DNA from: Phytophthora sp. 'mugwort'
Taxonomy: Eukaryota > Oomycota > Peronosporomycetes > Peronosporales > Peronosporaceae
Assembly: GCA_033558025.1 (NCBI GenBank)
Contig: JAUCEF010000002.1
Location: forward strand, 2,170,001 to 2,234,000
Reading direction: 5' to 3'
DNA length: 64,000 nt
Shown: one piece after another, positions 1 through 11,351 of the stretch
How positions within the stretch are numbered: position 1 is the first letter of the stretch
Layout of the letters: the number at the start of each line of letters is the position of its first letter
Notes under the pieces: model-generated
What the model was told of the DNA's origin: nothing
Database searches by the model: none
What the model saw: the letters and a program-made list of their open reading frames with translations, nothing else
Program-made: the position numbers and the translations under genes

Positions 1-1
1 C

Positions 2-1462
2 ATGGATGGACTCTACTGGCTTCAGACGCCTCAGCGATCGGCGAATGCGGCGACGAGTGGCAAGACTGTCGACCTGCACGCGCGCATGGGTCACGCTCCG
101 GTTGAGGTGCTTCGCAAGATGGTCGACAACCACATGATCAAGGACGCGAAGGCACCTTTCAAGTCGAGCGGACCAAGTCTGTGTCGTGGTTGCCAGCAAG
201 GCAAAATGGTCCAAAAACCATTCCCAAGCAACCGTGACAAGCGTCGCTACGACACATTTGAGCTGCTCCACTTTGACATCTGCGGACCCATGGAGGAAAA
301 CTCGCTTGGCGGTAGCAAGTACCTGCTCCTGATCGTGGACGAAGCCAGCGGATGCATGAAGGGTTTCTGTCTGCGTGCCAAGTCGGAAAGTGAAGACTGC
401 ATCAAGACATACATCATGAAGGTGCAGACGCAGTTTGGCAAGAAGGTCAAGTTTGTGCGGCACGACGGAGCTCGTGAGTTTGCGACTAACTCGCTCAAGG
501 ATTTTTACGAAGACGAAGGCATCGAGCAGCAAACCACGGTTCCGTACGCGCACCAGACCAACGGCACGGCAGAGCGAGCCATCCGAACTATCGTCACGAT
601 CGGCCGCAGCATGTTGCATCACGCCAAGCTGGACAAGTGTTTCTGGGCTGAGGCGGCGATGACGGCCATCTATGTGAAGAACCGCCTGCCGTCACCCAAG
701 ATCGAGCACAAGACTCCGTTCGAGATCGTCTACAAGTCCAAGCCGAGTGTGAAGCACATGCGTGTTTTCGGCTGTCGGACGTACATCCTGACTCCGAAGG
801 AGAAGCGACTCAAGTGGGATCCCAAGGCTCGCGCCGGATTGTTTCTGGGTTACGAAGAAGTGTCCAAGGCGTATCGACTTTATGACATCGAGGCGGGGCA
901 GGTGGTCATCAGTCGCGATGTCAACTTCGATGAATCGACCTTTGGATTTTCACCGTCGATTTCTGATGAAGATGTCGACGACCTGGACTTCGACTCGCTC
1001 GACATCGACGATGATGGTTTCCGCCAGACGGAGTACAAACAGGCAGGGAAGCGCAAGAGCCGCCCGAGTGACGAAGATGAAGCTGCCAGAAGACCGCGCG
1101 CTGTGCGTCATCGACCTGGACTGGAAGAAGCAAGTGCACCGAACGACTCCCCTTCGCACCGAACAGACGCAGATGAAGAAGAAAAGTCTGGAGACCAAGA
1201 TGAAGAATCGACTCCATCTGTGTTTTGGCGTGCAAGTGCCAACGCGGTCGAAGCAGCCGTGGACTTATCGGAGCCGTCGACATTCCAAGAAGCGGTCAAC
1301 GGCCCGGACCAATTGCACTGGCGCAAGGCGATTCGTGCTGAGTTAAAGTCGATGCGACTTCGTGGTGTGTTTCGTGCTGCCAAGTTGCCCAGCGGACAAA
1401 GCGCCATCGGTACCAAGTGGGTGTTCAAGATTAAGCGCAAAGCCGACGGATCGATCGAGAAG
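2..1462 (+). pseudogene. Family A pol fragment: GAG-pre-integrase, integrase, hinge, start of RT
   Basis: The reading frame is already open at the window edge and gives 487 residues. It begins in the GAG-pre-integrase domain (HARMGH, then CRGCQQGK). The integrase core follows, with Asp in FDICGP, Asp in RHDGAREF and Glu in NGTAER, so the D,D(35)E triad is complete. Next come the [11 protein letters not shown] acidic hinge, the basic [10 protein letters not shown] patch and the first RT block ([11 protein letters not shown]). The frame stops two codons after GSIEK because a reverse-oriented LTR begins at 1463. The YVDD core, RNase H and everything upstream of the window edge are missing. It is the 5' side of a recombined element; its exact 3' partner is not present here. 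Confidence 0.85.
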
Positions 1463-1805
1463 TGATAAAGGTGTTGAGGTCTTGAAGCGAGGCTTGGGTT
1501 GAGCGGAGGGAGTTCTGCACTTGGGTGCGGGGACCGGAGTGAAGACCACTTGAGCTGAAGAAGGAAGATTCGAAAGTGATTGATTTATCGGAGCTTACAC
1601 TACCTAGTCTACCACATAGATATGCAGCCCTGCATCCAATCATTTGGTGCATCCAATCACCAACACTCCGCACTCGTCCAATCATCCTACTCGTCTAATC
1701 ATCGGTTGCGTAAACAACGTACCGTAAACATCGCGGGATCGTGTTGGACCGGTTCGGGTTAACCGGTTACTGGTACACAGTACCAAAACCTGGCAACCCT
1801 CAATA
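1463..1805 (-). repeat. Type A LTR, reverse orientation, mismatched flanks
   Basis: This is a 343-bp LTR read on the minus strand (TATTGAGGG to CCTTTATCA). The left flank ends GAGAAG and the right flank begins GCTCC. There is no target duplication, so it is a recombinant solo LTR. Confidence 0.9.
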
Positions 1806-2297
1806 GCTCCAGTCGAGGTTCTTCGCAAGATGGTCGACATCGACGATGATGGTCCGCGCCAGACGGAGTACAAACAGGCAGGGAAGCGCAAGAGCCGCCC
1901 GAGTGACGAAGATGAAGCTGCCAGAAGACCGCGCGCTGTGCGTCATCGACCTGGACTGGAAGAAGCAAGTGCACCGAACGACTCCCCTTCGCACCGAACA
2001 GACGCAGATGAAGAAGAAAAGTCTGGAGACCAAGATGAAGAATCGACTCCATCTGTGTTTTGGCGTGCAAGTGCCAACGCGGTCGAAGCAGCCGTGGACT
2101 TATCGGAGCCGTCGACATTCCAAGAAGCGGTCAACGGCCCGGACCAATTGCACTGGCGCAAGGCGATTCGTGCTGAGTTAAAGTCGATGCGACTTCGTGG
2201 TGTGTTTCGTGCTGCCAAGTTGCCCAGCGGACAAAGCGCCATCGGTACCAAGTGGGTGTTCAAGATTAAGCGCAAAGCCGACGGATCGATCGAGAAG
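1806..2297 (+). pseudogene. Family A pol fragment with integrase deleted (copy 1)
   Basis: This 492-bp piece joins the GAG-pre-integrase region ([10 protein letters not shown]) directly to the hinge ([13 protein letters not shown]). It then reads through the acidic linker to GSIEK, where the next reverse LTR cuts it. Compared with the A4 copy, 876 bp covering essentially the whole integrase is missing. The junction sits on a shared TCGACA hexamer, so it looks like a microhomology deletion. Because 876 is divisible by three the frame stays open (a 156-codon ORF starts at 1830). No catalytic motif of any Pol enzyme remains, so it cannot act as an enzyme. Confidence 0.85.
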
Positions 2298-2640
2298 TGA
2301 TAAAGGTGTTGAGGTCTTGAAGCGAGGCTTGGGTTGAGCGGAGGGAGTTCTGCACTTGGGTGCGGGGACCGGAGTGAAGACCACTTGAGCTGAAGAAGGA
2401 AGATTCGAAAGTGATTGATTTATCGGAGCTTACACTACCTAGTCTACCACATAGATATGCAGCCCTGCATCCAATCATTTGGTGCATCCAATCACCAACA
2501 CTCCGCACTCGTCCAATCATCCTACTCGTCTAATCATCGGTTGCGTAAACAACGTACCGTAAACATCGCGGGATCGTGTTGGACCGGTTCGGGTTAACCG
2601 GTTACTGGTACACAGTACCAAAACCTGGCAACCCTCAATA
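2298..2640 (-). repeat. Type A LTR, reverse orientation
   Basis: This 343-bp LTR appears identical to the one at 1463 and has the same mismatched flanks (GAGAAG on the left, GCTCC on the right). Confidence 0.9.
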
Positions 2641-3132
2641 GCTCCAGTCGAGGTTCTTCGCAAGATGGTCGACATCGACGATGATGGTCCGCGCCAGACG
2701 GAGTACAAACAGGCAGGGAAGCGCAAGAGCCGCCCGAGTGACGAAGATGAAGCTGCCAGAAGACCGCGCGCTGTGCGTCATCGACCTGGACTGGAAGAAG
2801 CAAGTGCACCGAACGACTCCCCTTCGCACCGAACAGACGCAGATGAAGAAGAAAAGTCTGGAGACCAAGATGAAGAATCGACTCCATCTGTGTTTTGGCG
2901 TGCAAGTGCCAACGCGGTCGAAGCAGCCGTGGACTTATCGGAGCCGTCGACATTCCAAGAAGCGGTCAACGGCCCGGACCAATTGCACTGGCGCAAGGCG
3001 ATTCGTGCTGAGTTAAAGTCGATGCGACTTCGTGGTGTGTTTCGTGCTGCCAAGTTGCCCAGCGGACAAAGCGCCATCGGTACCAAGTGGGTGTTCAAGA
3101 TTAAGCGCAAAGCCGACGGATCGATCGAGAAG
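2641..3132 (+). pseudogene. Family A pol fragment with integrase deleted (copy 2)
   Basis: This is a second copy of the 492-bp piece at 1806. It has the same boundaries, the same 876-bp integrase deletion and an identical predicted ORF in every frame. The lack of visible differences points either to very recent duplication or to a collapse or duplication artefact in the assembly. It holds no complete enzyme domain. Confidence 0.85.
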
Positions 3133-3475
3133 TGATAAAGGTGTTGAGGTCTTGAAGCGAGGCTTGGGTTGAGCGGAGGGAGTTCTGCACTTGGGTGCGG
3201 GGACCGGAGTGAAGACCACTTGAGCTGAAGAAGGAAGATTCGAAAGTGATTGATTTATCGGAGCTTACACTACCTAGTCTACCACATAGATATGCAGCCC
3301 TGCATCCAATCATTTGGTGCATCCAATCACCAACACTCCGCACTCGTCCAATCATCCTACTCGTCTAATCATCGGTTGCGTAAACAACGTACCGTAAACA
3401 TCGCGGGATCGTGTTGGACCGGTTCGGGTTAACCGGTTACTGGTACACAGTACCAAAACCTGGCAACCCTCAATA
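3133..3475 (-). repeat. Type A LTR, reverse orientation
   Basis: Third 343-bp reverse LTR of the small array. It precedes the longer pol piece at 3476. Confidence 0.9.
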
Positions 3476-4404
3476 GCTCCAGTCGAGGTTCTTCGCAAGA
3501 TGGTCGACATCGACGATGATGGTCCGCGCCAGACGGAGTACAAACAGGCAGGGAAGCGCAAGAGCCGCCCGAGTGACGAAGATGAAGCTGCCAGAAGACC
3601 GCGCGCTGTGCGTCATCGACCTGGACTGGAAGAAGCAAGTGCACCGAACGACTCCCCTTCGCACCGAACAGACGCAGATGAAGAAGAAAAGTCTGGAGAC
3701 CAAGATGAAGAATCGACTCCATCTGTGTTTTGGCGTGCAAGTGCCAACGCGGTCGAAGCAGCCGTGGACTTATCGGAGCCGTCGACATTCAAGAAGCGGT
3801 CAACGGACCTGATCAAGTGCATTGGCGCAAGGCTGTTCGTGCGGAACTCAAGTCGATGCGACTTCGTGGTGTGTTTCGTGCTGCCAAGTTGCCCAGCGGA
3901 CAAAGCGCCATCGGTACCAAGTGGGTGTTCAAGATTAAGCGCAAAGCCGACGGATCGATCGAGAAGTACAAGGGGCGCCTCGTAGCCAAGGGGTTCAAGC
4001 AAAAGTACGGCATCGACTACACGGAGACGTTCTCGCCCGTGGTCAAGTACGTGACACTGCGCATGGTCATCGCGATTGCCAAGTATTTCGACTGGCCCCT
4101 CGACCAACTCGACGTGGTAACGGCATTTCTGTACGGCGTCATGAAGGAGTTGGTGTTCTGCGTGGTTCCTGAAGGCGTCGAGCTGGATGGTGATTTCGAC
4201 TGCTTGGAATTGGTGAAGGCGATCTACGGTCTCAAGCAAGCTTCGCGCGTATGGAATGAGATCTTCGACGAATTCGTGTGTTCTATCGGTTTTCAAGTTT
4301 CAGCCTTCGACCCGTGCCTCTACATCAAGGTTGTCGATGGCCACTGTGTGCTCGTGCTGGTCTACGTGGACGATGTGTTGGTCACCGAAAGTTCACCCGA
4401 GCTG
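3476..4404 (+). pseudogene. Family A pol fragment: integrase-deleted hinge plus RT, interrupted by R
   Basis: It starts like the 492-bp pieces, with the same integrase deletion, but continues through [43 protein letters not shown] and the catalytic [10 protein letters not shown]. One base is missing near 3791 (GACATTCAAG where relatives have GACATTCCAAG), which shifts the frame between the hinge and RT. The fragment ends at GAGCTG, where element R is inserted. The same pol resumes at 13896 after a second copy of AGCTG. This copy was therefore already integrase-deleted before R arrived. Confidence 0.85.
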
Positions 4405-4747
4405 TGATAAAGGTATTGAGGTCTTGAAGCGAGGCTTGGGTTGAGCGGAGGGAGTTCTGCACTTGGGTGCGGGGACCGGAGTGAAGACCACTTGAGCTGA
4501 AGAAGGAAGATTCGAAAGTGATTGATTTATCGGAGCTTACACTACCTAGTCTACCACATAGATATGCAGCCCTGCATCCAATCATTTGGTGCATCCAATC
4601 ACCAACACTCCGCACTCGTCCAATCATCCTACTCGTCTAATCATCGGTTGCGTAAACAACGTACCGTAAACATCGCGGGATCGTGTTGGACCGGTTCGGG
4701 TTAACCGGTTACTGGTACACAGTACCAAAACCCGGCAACCCTCAATA
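4405..4747 (-). repeat. 3' LTR of R
   Basis: 343-bp type A LTR. On the minus strand the U5 end reads CTCAACCCAAGCCTCGCTTC, while the 5' LTR of R reads CTCCGTCCAAGCTTCGCTGC there. It abuts the PPT at 4748-4757. Confidence 0.92.
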
Positions 4748-4754
4748 CGCCCCC

Positions 4755-6904
4755 TCAATGCGAACACGCGTGGATTCCGAGGGACGCCGTCAGATCCATG
4801 TGGCGCGGTCCTGGCAGCGCCTTGGTCATGATGTCCGCCAGCATGATAGAAGTCTCGCAGTACTCGAGCTTGACTTCGCCGCGCTTGACTTCATCACGGA
4901 TGTGATGGTACTTGATGTCGATGTGCTTGGCGCGACCATGGTTCACTGGGTTCTTCGTCATCTTGATGCACGACTGGTTGTCTTCGAGGATCTTGAGCTC
5001 TGGCCCCGATTCGTTCGCTGCCGTCAAAATCTCGCACAACAGGCGATGAATCCACTTGCCTTCTTGGACGGCCAGACTGAGCGCGATGTATTCCGCTTCG
5101 CTCGTTGATAGCGACACACTTGACTGTTTCTTGCTTCCCCAACTGACTGGCGCGCCCATCAAAATGAACGTATAGCCCGAAGTTGACTTGCGATCGGAAT
5201 GGTCGCCGGCCCAGTCTGCGTCTGAGTAGCCGCGAAAGTCCACCTTGTCACCGGGTTTGAAGCAGATTCCATGCGACTTGGTCCCTTGTAAATAGCGGAG
5301 GATTCGCTTCACTGCAACCCAGTGCTCGACTTGAGGGTTTTCCATGAAGCGCGACACATATCTCACGGCGAAAGCGATATCTGGTCGCGTCGCAGTCATC
5401 AAGTGCATGAGTGCACCCACAGCTTCACGAAAGGGAACGTTGATCTTGGTCGGCGCGTTGCTTGGAACCAGTCGAGAGCTCAAATCCGCGGGGCTTACCA
5501 CAGCCTTGCAGTCATCCATGCCGAAACGCTTGAGAATGTCGTCCACGTAGTGCCGTTGGCACATTGTTACACTGCCGTCAGTGTTGTCGACCAGCTCGAT
5601 ACCCAAGACAAATGCACACTTCCCGCTGTCGGTCATCTCAAAACGTGTCTTCAGGTCACTCTTGGTGCGTGCGATCAGTTCGGCCGAACTTCCGGTTACT
5701 AATACGTCGTCCACGTACACCAGCATCAGAACGCAGTGACCATCCACAATCTTGATGTAGAGGCACGGATCGTAGGCCGAAACTTGAAAACCGATGGAGC
5801 ACACGAATTCGTCGAAGGTCTCGTTCCACACGCGCGAAGCTTGCTTGAGACCGTAGATCGCCTTGACCAGTTCCAGGCAGTCGAAGTCATCGTCCAGCTC
5901 GACCCCTTCTGGCACCACGCAGTACACGACTTCCTTCATGATGCCGTACAGAAATGCCGTTACCACGTCGAGTTGGTCCAGAGGCCAGTCGAAATACTTG
6001 GCGATCGCGATGACCATGCGCAGCGTCATGTACTTGACCACGGGCGAGAACGTCTCCGTGTAGTCGATGCCGTACTTCTGCTTGAAACCCTTGGCCACCA
6101 GGCGCGCCTTGTACTTCTCGATCGATCCGTCGGCTTTGCGCTTGATCTTGAACACCCACTTGGTGCCGATGGCGCGTTGTCCGTTAGGCAACTTGGCAGC
6201 ACGAAACACACCACGAAGTCGCATCGACTTGAGTTCCGCACGAACAGACTTGCGCCAATGCACTTGATCAGGTCCGTTCACCGCGTCTTGGAATGTCGTC
6301 GGCTCAGACAACTCGCCGGCTTCCACTGTGTTGGCACTTGCTCGCCAAAATACGGGAGGAGTGGAATCGTCTTCTTCGTTGTCTTGAGCATCCTTCTCTT
6401 CTTCGTCAGGTAGTCCAGGTTCCATTCGAACACTCGCTCGGCGTTTGGCTTGGCGCTCTAACGAGGTGACAGGAGCGCTTGCTTCTTCCAAACCAGTCGC
6501 ACGGCGAACAGGACGCGAGTTCACTGACATGGTATCCGCATCACTTGGTCGAGTCTTGCGCTTCCCCGCCTGCTTGAATTCGGTCGGACCTGCCGAGTCA
6601 TCGTCACCAATCTCGAGCGAGTCGAAGTCCAGGTTCACATCTTCGTCGTCATTACCTGAGATCGTCGTCGAGATACCAAAACTTGATTCGTCGAAGGTGA
6701 CATCGCGACTTATCAGCACCTGCCCCGCCTCGATGTCATAAACTCGGTACGCCTTCGACACTTCTTCGTAGCCCATGAACAGACCAGCGCGAGCCTTGGG
6801 GTCCCACTTGAGTCGCTTCTCCTTCGGGGTCAGGACGTACGTCCGACATCCAAACACACGCATGTGCCTCACACTTGGCTTGAACTTGTATACAATCTCG
6901 AACG
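4755..6904 (-). pseudogene. R gag-pol, 3' part: integrase C-terminus, hinge, RT, RNase H
   Basis: Read leftwards from 6904, this part starts inside the integrase C-terminal region ([19 protein letters not shown]). It continues through the beta hinge ([15 protein letters not shown]), RT with [10 protein letters not shown], and RNase H with DADWAGD, STSEAEY, EDNQSC and LADIMTK. The stop codon at 4755-4757 lies inside the PPT, 7 bp from the LTR. The frame is open throughout this part. The open frame extends upstream into B's LTR, but that portion is not part of R. Element B separates it from the integrase core at 11627. The RT and RNase H motifs look intact, so this end was functional when R was inserted. 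Confidence 0.88.
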
Positions 6905-7217
6905 TGTTGTCAAGGAGACGCCTCGAGCAGCTGCTGTATACCGGTAGGATACCGGTATGACCTTCACTCAGTGGCACCTCAGTCACTCCGGCGATTACGG
7001 GACGATGATTACGATGCACGTGGGTACAAGATTGTGGGTACAAGATGGGCATCGACGTGGCGCTCTGCGATTGGCTGAAGTAACTCAGTATCCAGTAGAG
7101 AATCCAGTAGAGTGTACCCAGTAGGTAGAACTGTAGGCTTAGAGGTAGCAAGGAGTTTGCGAACTAAGGACCTAAATCAATCACTTTGCATTTTGCCATC
7201 AAGTGACCAAGCCTTTT
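6905..7217 (+). repeat. 5' LTR of B (313 bp)
   Basis: It begins TGTTGTCAAGG and ends AAGCCTTTT directly before the PBS. It contains a repeated ATACCGGTA motif near the 5' end and an Inr/FPR-like promoter near the 3' end. Confidence 0.93.
7181..7197 (+). promoter_or_regulatory. Oomycete-type Inr+FPR core promoter in the B LTR
   Basis: TCACTTTGCATTTTGCC matches the Phytophthora Inr plus flanking-region consensus TCATTYYNCAWTTTNYY at 16 of 17 positions. A start here would give a leader of about 40 nt before the first ATG. The same sequence is at 11585-11601, 15530-15546 and 24594-24610 in the other family B LTRs. Confidence 0.5.
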
Positions 7218-7229
7218 GGTTATGAGCCC
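7218..7229 (+). other. B primer-binding site containing the first ATG
   Basis: GGTTATGAGCCC follows the LTR with no gap. Its complement GGGCTCATAACC matches the anticodon arm of initiator tRNA-Met (GGG stem, CTCATAA loop, CC), implying a cleaved half-tRNA primer as in Drosophila copia. The internal ATG (7222-7224) opens gag-pol. Confidence 0.65.
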
Positions 7230-10200
7230 AAGCCCCGCCTTCTCTGAAGACCCCGACTACGCCTTCGCCATGGACGTTACGCCGCCTTCTGCCTTCCGCA
7301 TCAACAAGTTCGACGGAGCTAACTTCCACACGTGGAAGTTCAAGATGCAGATGGTGCTCGAGGAGCGCGAACTGTGGGAAGTGACAAGTGGGGAAGTGAA
7401 GCTGGAGCACTGCCAGACTGCGGCGGATCAAGCGCTCTTTCGGAAGAAGTCGCGCAAGGCGCTGGCGATCATCTGTCTCGCGATGGAGGATTCGCAGCTG
7501 CCGCTGGTTCGCTCGGCGAGTGGCGCGCATGATGCATGGTCAAGACTGGAAGGACACTTCGAGAAGAAGAGTTTGGCCAACAAGCTCTTTCTTCGTCGGC
7601 GTTTCTTCACGCTCATGATGGAGGAAGGTGATGATGTGCTTCAACACATCAACAAGCTCAAGACTCTGGCGGAACAGCTCGACGCGGTCGGCGCTCCGGT
7701 CAGCGAGGACGACTTGGTGATCACGCTTCTCGGGAGCCTGAGCGAGTCGTATCAGTTCCTGATCACGGCGTTGGAGTCAAGATCCGACACGCTGACGTGG
7801 GAGCTGGTGACGTCTCGGCTGCTACATGAAGACATGAAGCGCAAGGAGCAGGGTGGCGATGGAGATGGCGCCGCGCCTGGCCAGGCGTTCATGATGAGGG
7901 ACAACAAGCATAAGGGCCGACCGTCGAAGAAGAACGGTGCGTGCCACAACTGCGGCAAGCATGGACATTGGATCGCGGAGTGTCCCTCGCGGATCCATGA
8001 CAACACGGAACGGCAGCGCTCGCAGCGTGCCAACGTCGCGCGTGAGGACGACTCCGGCGACTATCTCTTCTTCGTCGACGGCGATGGCGATGCGGCCATG
8101 GCAGCGTCGGCGAGTGGCACATGGCTGGTCGACTCGGGTGCGACGCAGCACATGGCGCACTCCAAGAAGTTCATGAGAAACTACAAGGCCTTCACTCCGG
8201 TCGACGTGCGTCTCGCAGACGACGGTGTGGTTCAAGCGATCGGCAGCGGCGACATTGTGATGGAGATGAAGACGCCTCGTGGCATCAAGAAGGGTGTGCT
8301 CACGAACGTGTGGCACATTCCCAAGCTAACGCGCAACCTCTTCTCGATCGGGCGCTTCACCAAGGACGTCGGATCAGTGACCTTCGACAGCGACGGATGC
8401 TTCATCGCGCTGAATGGGATGAAGTGCACGATAGGTGCGCGTGACGGCAAGCTGTTCAAGCTGTGCATGACGCCCGTGCGCCTGGACGAAGCGAATTCGG
8501 CGAGTCCGAACGGGAGCCAAGGGGACACCAAGTCGTACCTCTGGCACCTTCGACTAGGCCACATCGGTCACGCTGGGCTCGACGCCATCGTCAAGAAGAA
8601 GCTCAGCGTCGGCATTGACCTCGGGTCCGCGAGCAAGTGGGAGACGTGCGACGGATGCGCGCTCGGCAAGCAGACGCGATTGAGTTTCGAATCGACATCG
8701 CCCAAGCGTGCCAATGAACTACTGGAGGTAGTGCACAGTGACGTATGCGGGCCCATGCGCACGCCGACGTTTGGCGGCAAGCGCTACTTCGTCACCTTTA
8801 TCGACGACAAGTCGCGCTACTGCGTGGTGTACCTGGTAAAGAACAAGTGGGAGGTGGCCGACAAGTTCGCGCACTTTGTGGCGTTTGCGGAGACACAGAC
8901 CGGCAAGCGCGTCAAGGAGCTTCGCAGTGACAACGGTGGTGAGTACAAATCCGACAAAATGGCCAAGTTTTGCAGCAAGCGCGGCATCGTGCAGAAGTTC
9001 ACGCCGCCATACACGCCGCAGCTCAACGGAATCGCGGAGCGCATGAACCGGACGCTAGTTGAATGCGCGCGGTGCATGCTGGAGCACGCGAGTCTGTCCA
9101 AGGCATACTGGGGCGAAGCAGTCATGACGGCTATGTTCCTGCGCAACCGCTGTCCGACACATGCGCTTGACAACGATAAGTCTCCGTACGAGCTGTGGAC
9201 TGCCAAGAAACCATTGCTGGCCAACCTCAAAGTCTTCGGTTGCCACGCCTACGTGCATGTGGCGAAAGAGAAGCGAACCAAGCTGGATGCGCGATCGGTG
9301 CGATGCAGGTTCCTGGGGTACTCGGACCACGAGAAAGCGTATCGGTTCGAGGAGATCGAGAGTGGTCGCGTGCTGGTGAGCCGCGATGCACAGTTCATGG
9401 AAGACGTCTTCGACGGTGGAAGACGCGACTACAAACCCAAGGAGGCGCTGGTGGACCTTCAAGATGCGGAAGAAGGCACCACGGACAAAGATGAACAGTC
9501 GGCATTGGACGACGAAGATGAAGAGACTGCGCGAGGTGATGAATTCTTGCCCGGCAGCAAGAGACACCCGCGGACACAGTCGCTGGAGGAAGCGGTGGAG
9601 ACCCCGAGTGCCAAGCGATACGCGTCAGAGAATCGACGCCAAGGCCTGGATGAGATGTCTGCCATGGCTCGAGACAACGACAAGAGCTTCGAGGCGGCGT
9701 ACGTCGTGGATTCAGTGGGAGAAATGCCGACCACGTTCAAGTCGGCGATGGAATCCAACGACGCACGCAAATGGAAGGAGGCCTGGACTCGGAGTACGAC
9801 TCGCTGCGCAAGAACGACACATGGGACGTGGTACCGCTGCCCAAGGGACGCAAGGCCATCGGCTGTCGATGGGTCTTTCGCGTGAAGGAGAACCAAGCCG
9901 GCGAGATCGAACGATACAAGGCGCGCCTGGTGGCTAAGGGCTTCTCGCAGAAGCACGGCATCGACTACGACGAGACCTTCGCGCCCGTGGCCAAGTTCAC
10001 GTCCATCCGAATCGTGCTAGCGATGGCTGCCAAGTACGGGCTCAAGCTGCACCAGATGGACGTTAAGACAGCCTTTCTTAACGGCGTCCTGGATGAAGAC
10101 ATCTACATGCAGCAGCCGGACGGATACATAAGCGAAGGACGCCCGGATCATGTGTGCAAGCTCAAGCGCGCGCTCTACGGTCTCAAGCAGTCGCCGCGCA

Positions 10201-11351
10201 TGTGGAACCACACCATCGACGACTTCATGCTCAAGCTGGACTTCGACAAGTGCGAAACCGACCACTGCGTCTACGTCAAGCGCAACGGCGACAGCATGGT
10301 GCTCGTGGTGCTGTACGTGGACGACCTGGTGATTGCGAGCAGTGATGACGACATGCTCAAGGCGACCAAGAGCGCACTAAGCAAGCGGTTCGAGATGACG
10401 GACCTAGGCGAGCTGAGCTACTTTCTCGGAATGGAGATCAAGCAAGACATCAAGGCTGGTGAGGTGACGATGCGGCAGACCAAGTTCGCGCGGAGCATCC
10501 TGAGCAAGTTCAGCATGGAGAACAGCAAGCCCGTGAAAACGCCGCAGGATCCCGGACTCAAGCTGACCAAGGCTATGTGCGACGGCGGGTGCAAGCATGA
10601 TGACACCATGGCAGGCGTGCCTTACCGGAACGCCGTGGGCTGCCTCATGTACTTGATGGTGGGCACCCGACCGGATCTGGCTGCGGCAGTGGGCACACTG
10701 AGTCAGTTCGCTGCAGACCCATGCCCCACGCACTGGCAAGCACTCAAGCGTGTCCTCCGCTACATCCAAGGCACGGCGACGTACGGCATCGAGTTTCGCA
10801 CCAAGGACCAAGACGGCGTCTGCGGCTACTCGGATGCGGACTGGGCGGGTGATGTGGAGTCGCGCCGCAGCACGAGCGGATACGCGTTCATAATGAGCGG
10901 TGGATGCGTGAGCTGGCGCAGCAAGAAGCAGAGGACGGTGGCACTATCGTCGACGGAAGCCGAGTACATGGCGCTATCGGAGGCAACACAGGAGGCCGTG
11001 TGGCTCAAGGCGTTTCTGTGCGAGATAGGCGATACCACAGAGGGCAAGGCGATCAAGATCTACGAAGACAACCAAGGATCCATCGCGCTTGCCAAGAATC
11101 CCGAGTTTCACAAGCGTACCAAGCATATCGACATTCGCTACCACTTCGTGCGCGAGAAAGTCGAGGACGGAGAAGTGGTGCTCGAGTACTGTCCGACGCA
11201 AGACATGCTGGCGGACCTGATGACCAAGCCCATTTCAGCGGCGCAGTTCGACTGTCTCCGGAGCAAGCTCGGCATCGAAGCACCGAAGGCTATCGAGTCG
11301 AGTGGGAGTGTTGTCAAGGAGACGCCTCGAGCAGCTGCTGTATACCGGTAG
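7222..11351 (+). pseudogene. B gag-pol polyprotein gene, frameshifted between integrase and RT
   Basis: The gene starts at the ATG in the PBS; a TTG six bases earlier is ignored. Domains in order: copia-type Gag (INKFDGANFHTWKFKMQ); CCHC knuckle CHNCGKHGHWIAEC near residue 241; protease VDSGATQH near 304; GAG-pre-integrase HLRLGHIGH with CDGCALGK; integrase triad near residues 507, 570 and 606 with 35 residues between the last two; RT with [12 protein letters not shown] and LYVDDLVIAS; RNase H with DADWAGD, SSTEAEY, EDNQGS and LADLMTK. One base is missing near 9784 (GCCTGGAC where B2 has GCGTGTGAC), so the first frame ends at 9885 and RT-RNase H is in a second frame. The last 14 codons and the stop lie in the 3' LTR. 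Confidence 0.9.

Larger units (their letters stand above)
1463..3132. repeat. Two tandem copies of an 835-bp unit (reverse LTR plus pol fragment)
   Basis: The units start at 1463 and 2298, and a third unit begins at 3133 with the same LTR followed by a longer pol piece. Each unit is a 343-bp minus-strand LTR plus 492 bp of plus-strand pol. The two complete units look identical by eye. Unequal exchange between two LTRs in the same orientation would produce this pattern; an assembly duplication is also possible. Confidence 0.9.

Noticed and set aside
1830..2300. 156-codon ORFs in the 835-bp units as small genes
   Set aside because: They are the in-frame remnant of the pol hinge after integrase deletion, with no independent start signal or domain.
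1463..3475. Reverse LTRs as a true insertion of a minus-strand element
   Set aside because: The flanks GAGAAG and GCTCC do not match, so none of the three is a simple insertion or a solo LTR from one element.
7216..7221. TTG upstream of the family B ATG as a start codon
   Set aside because: It lies in the LTR end and PBS; the ATG at 7222 is the standard choice for a eukaryotic element.
9771..9885. Programmed frameshift between integrase and RT in B
   Set aside because: B2 encodes the same region in one frame, and there is no slippery heptamer; a simple one-base loss explains it.
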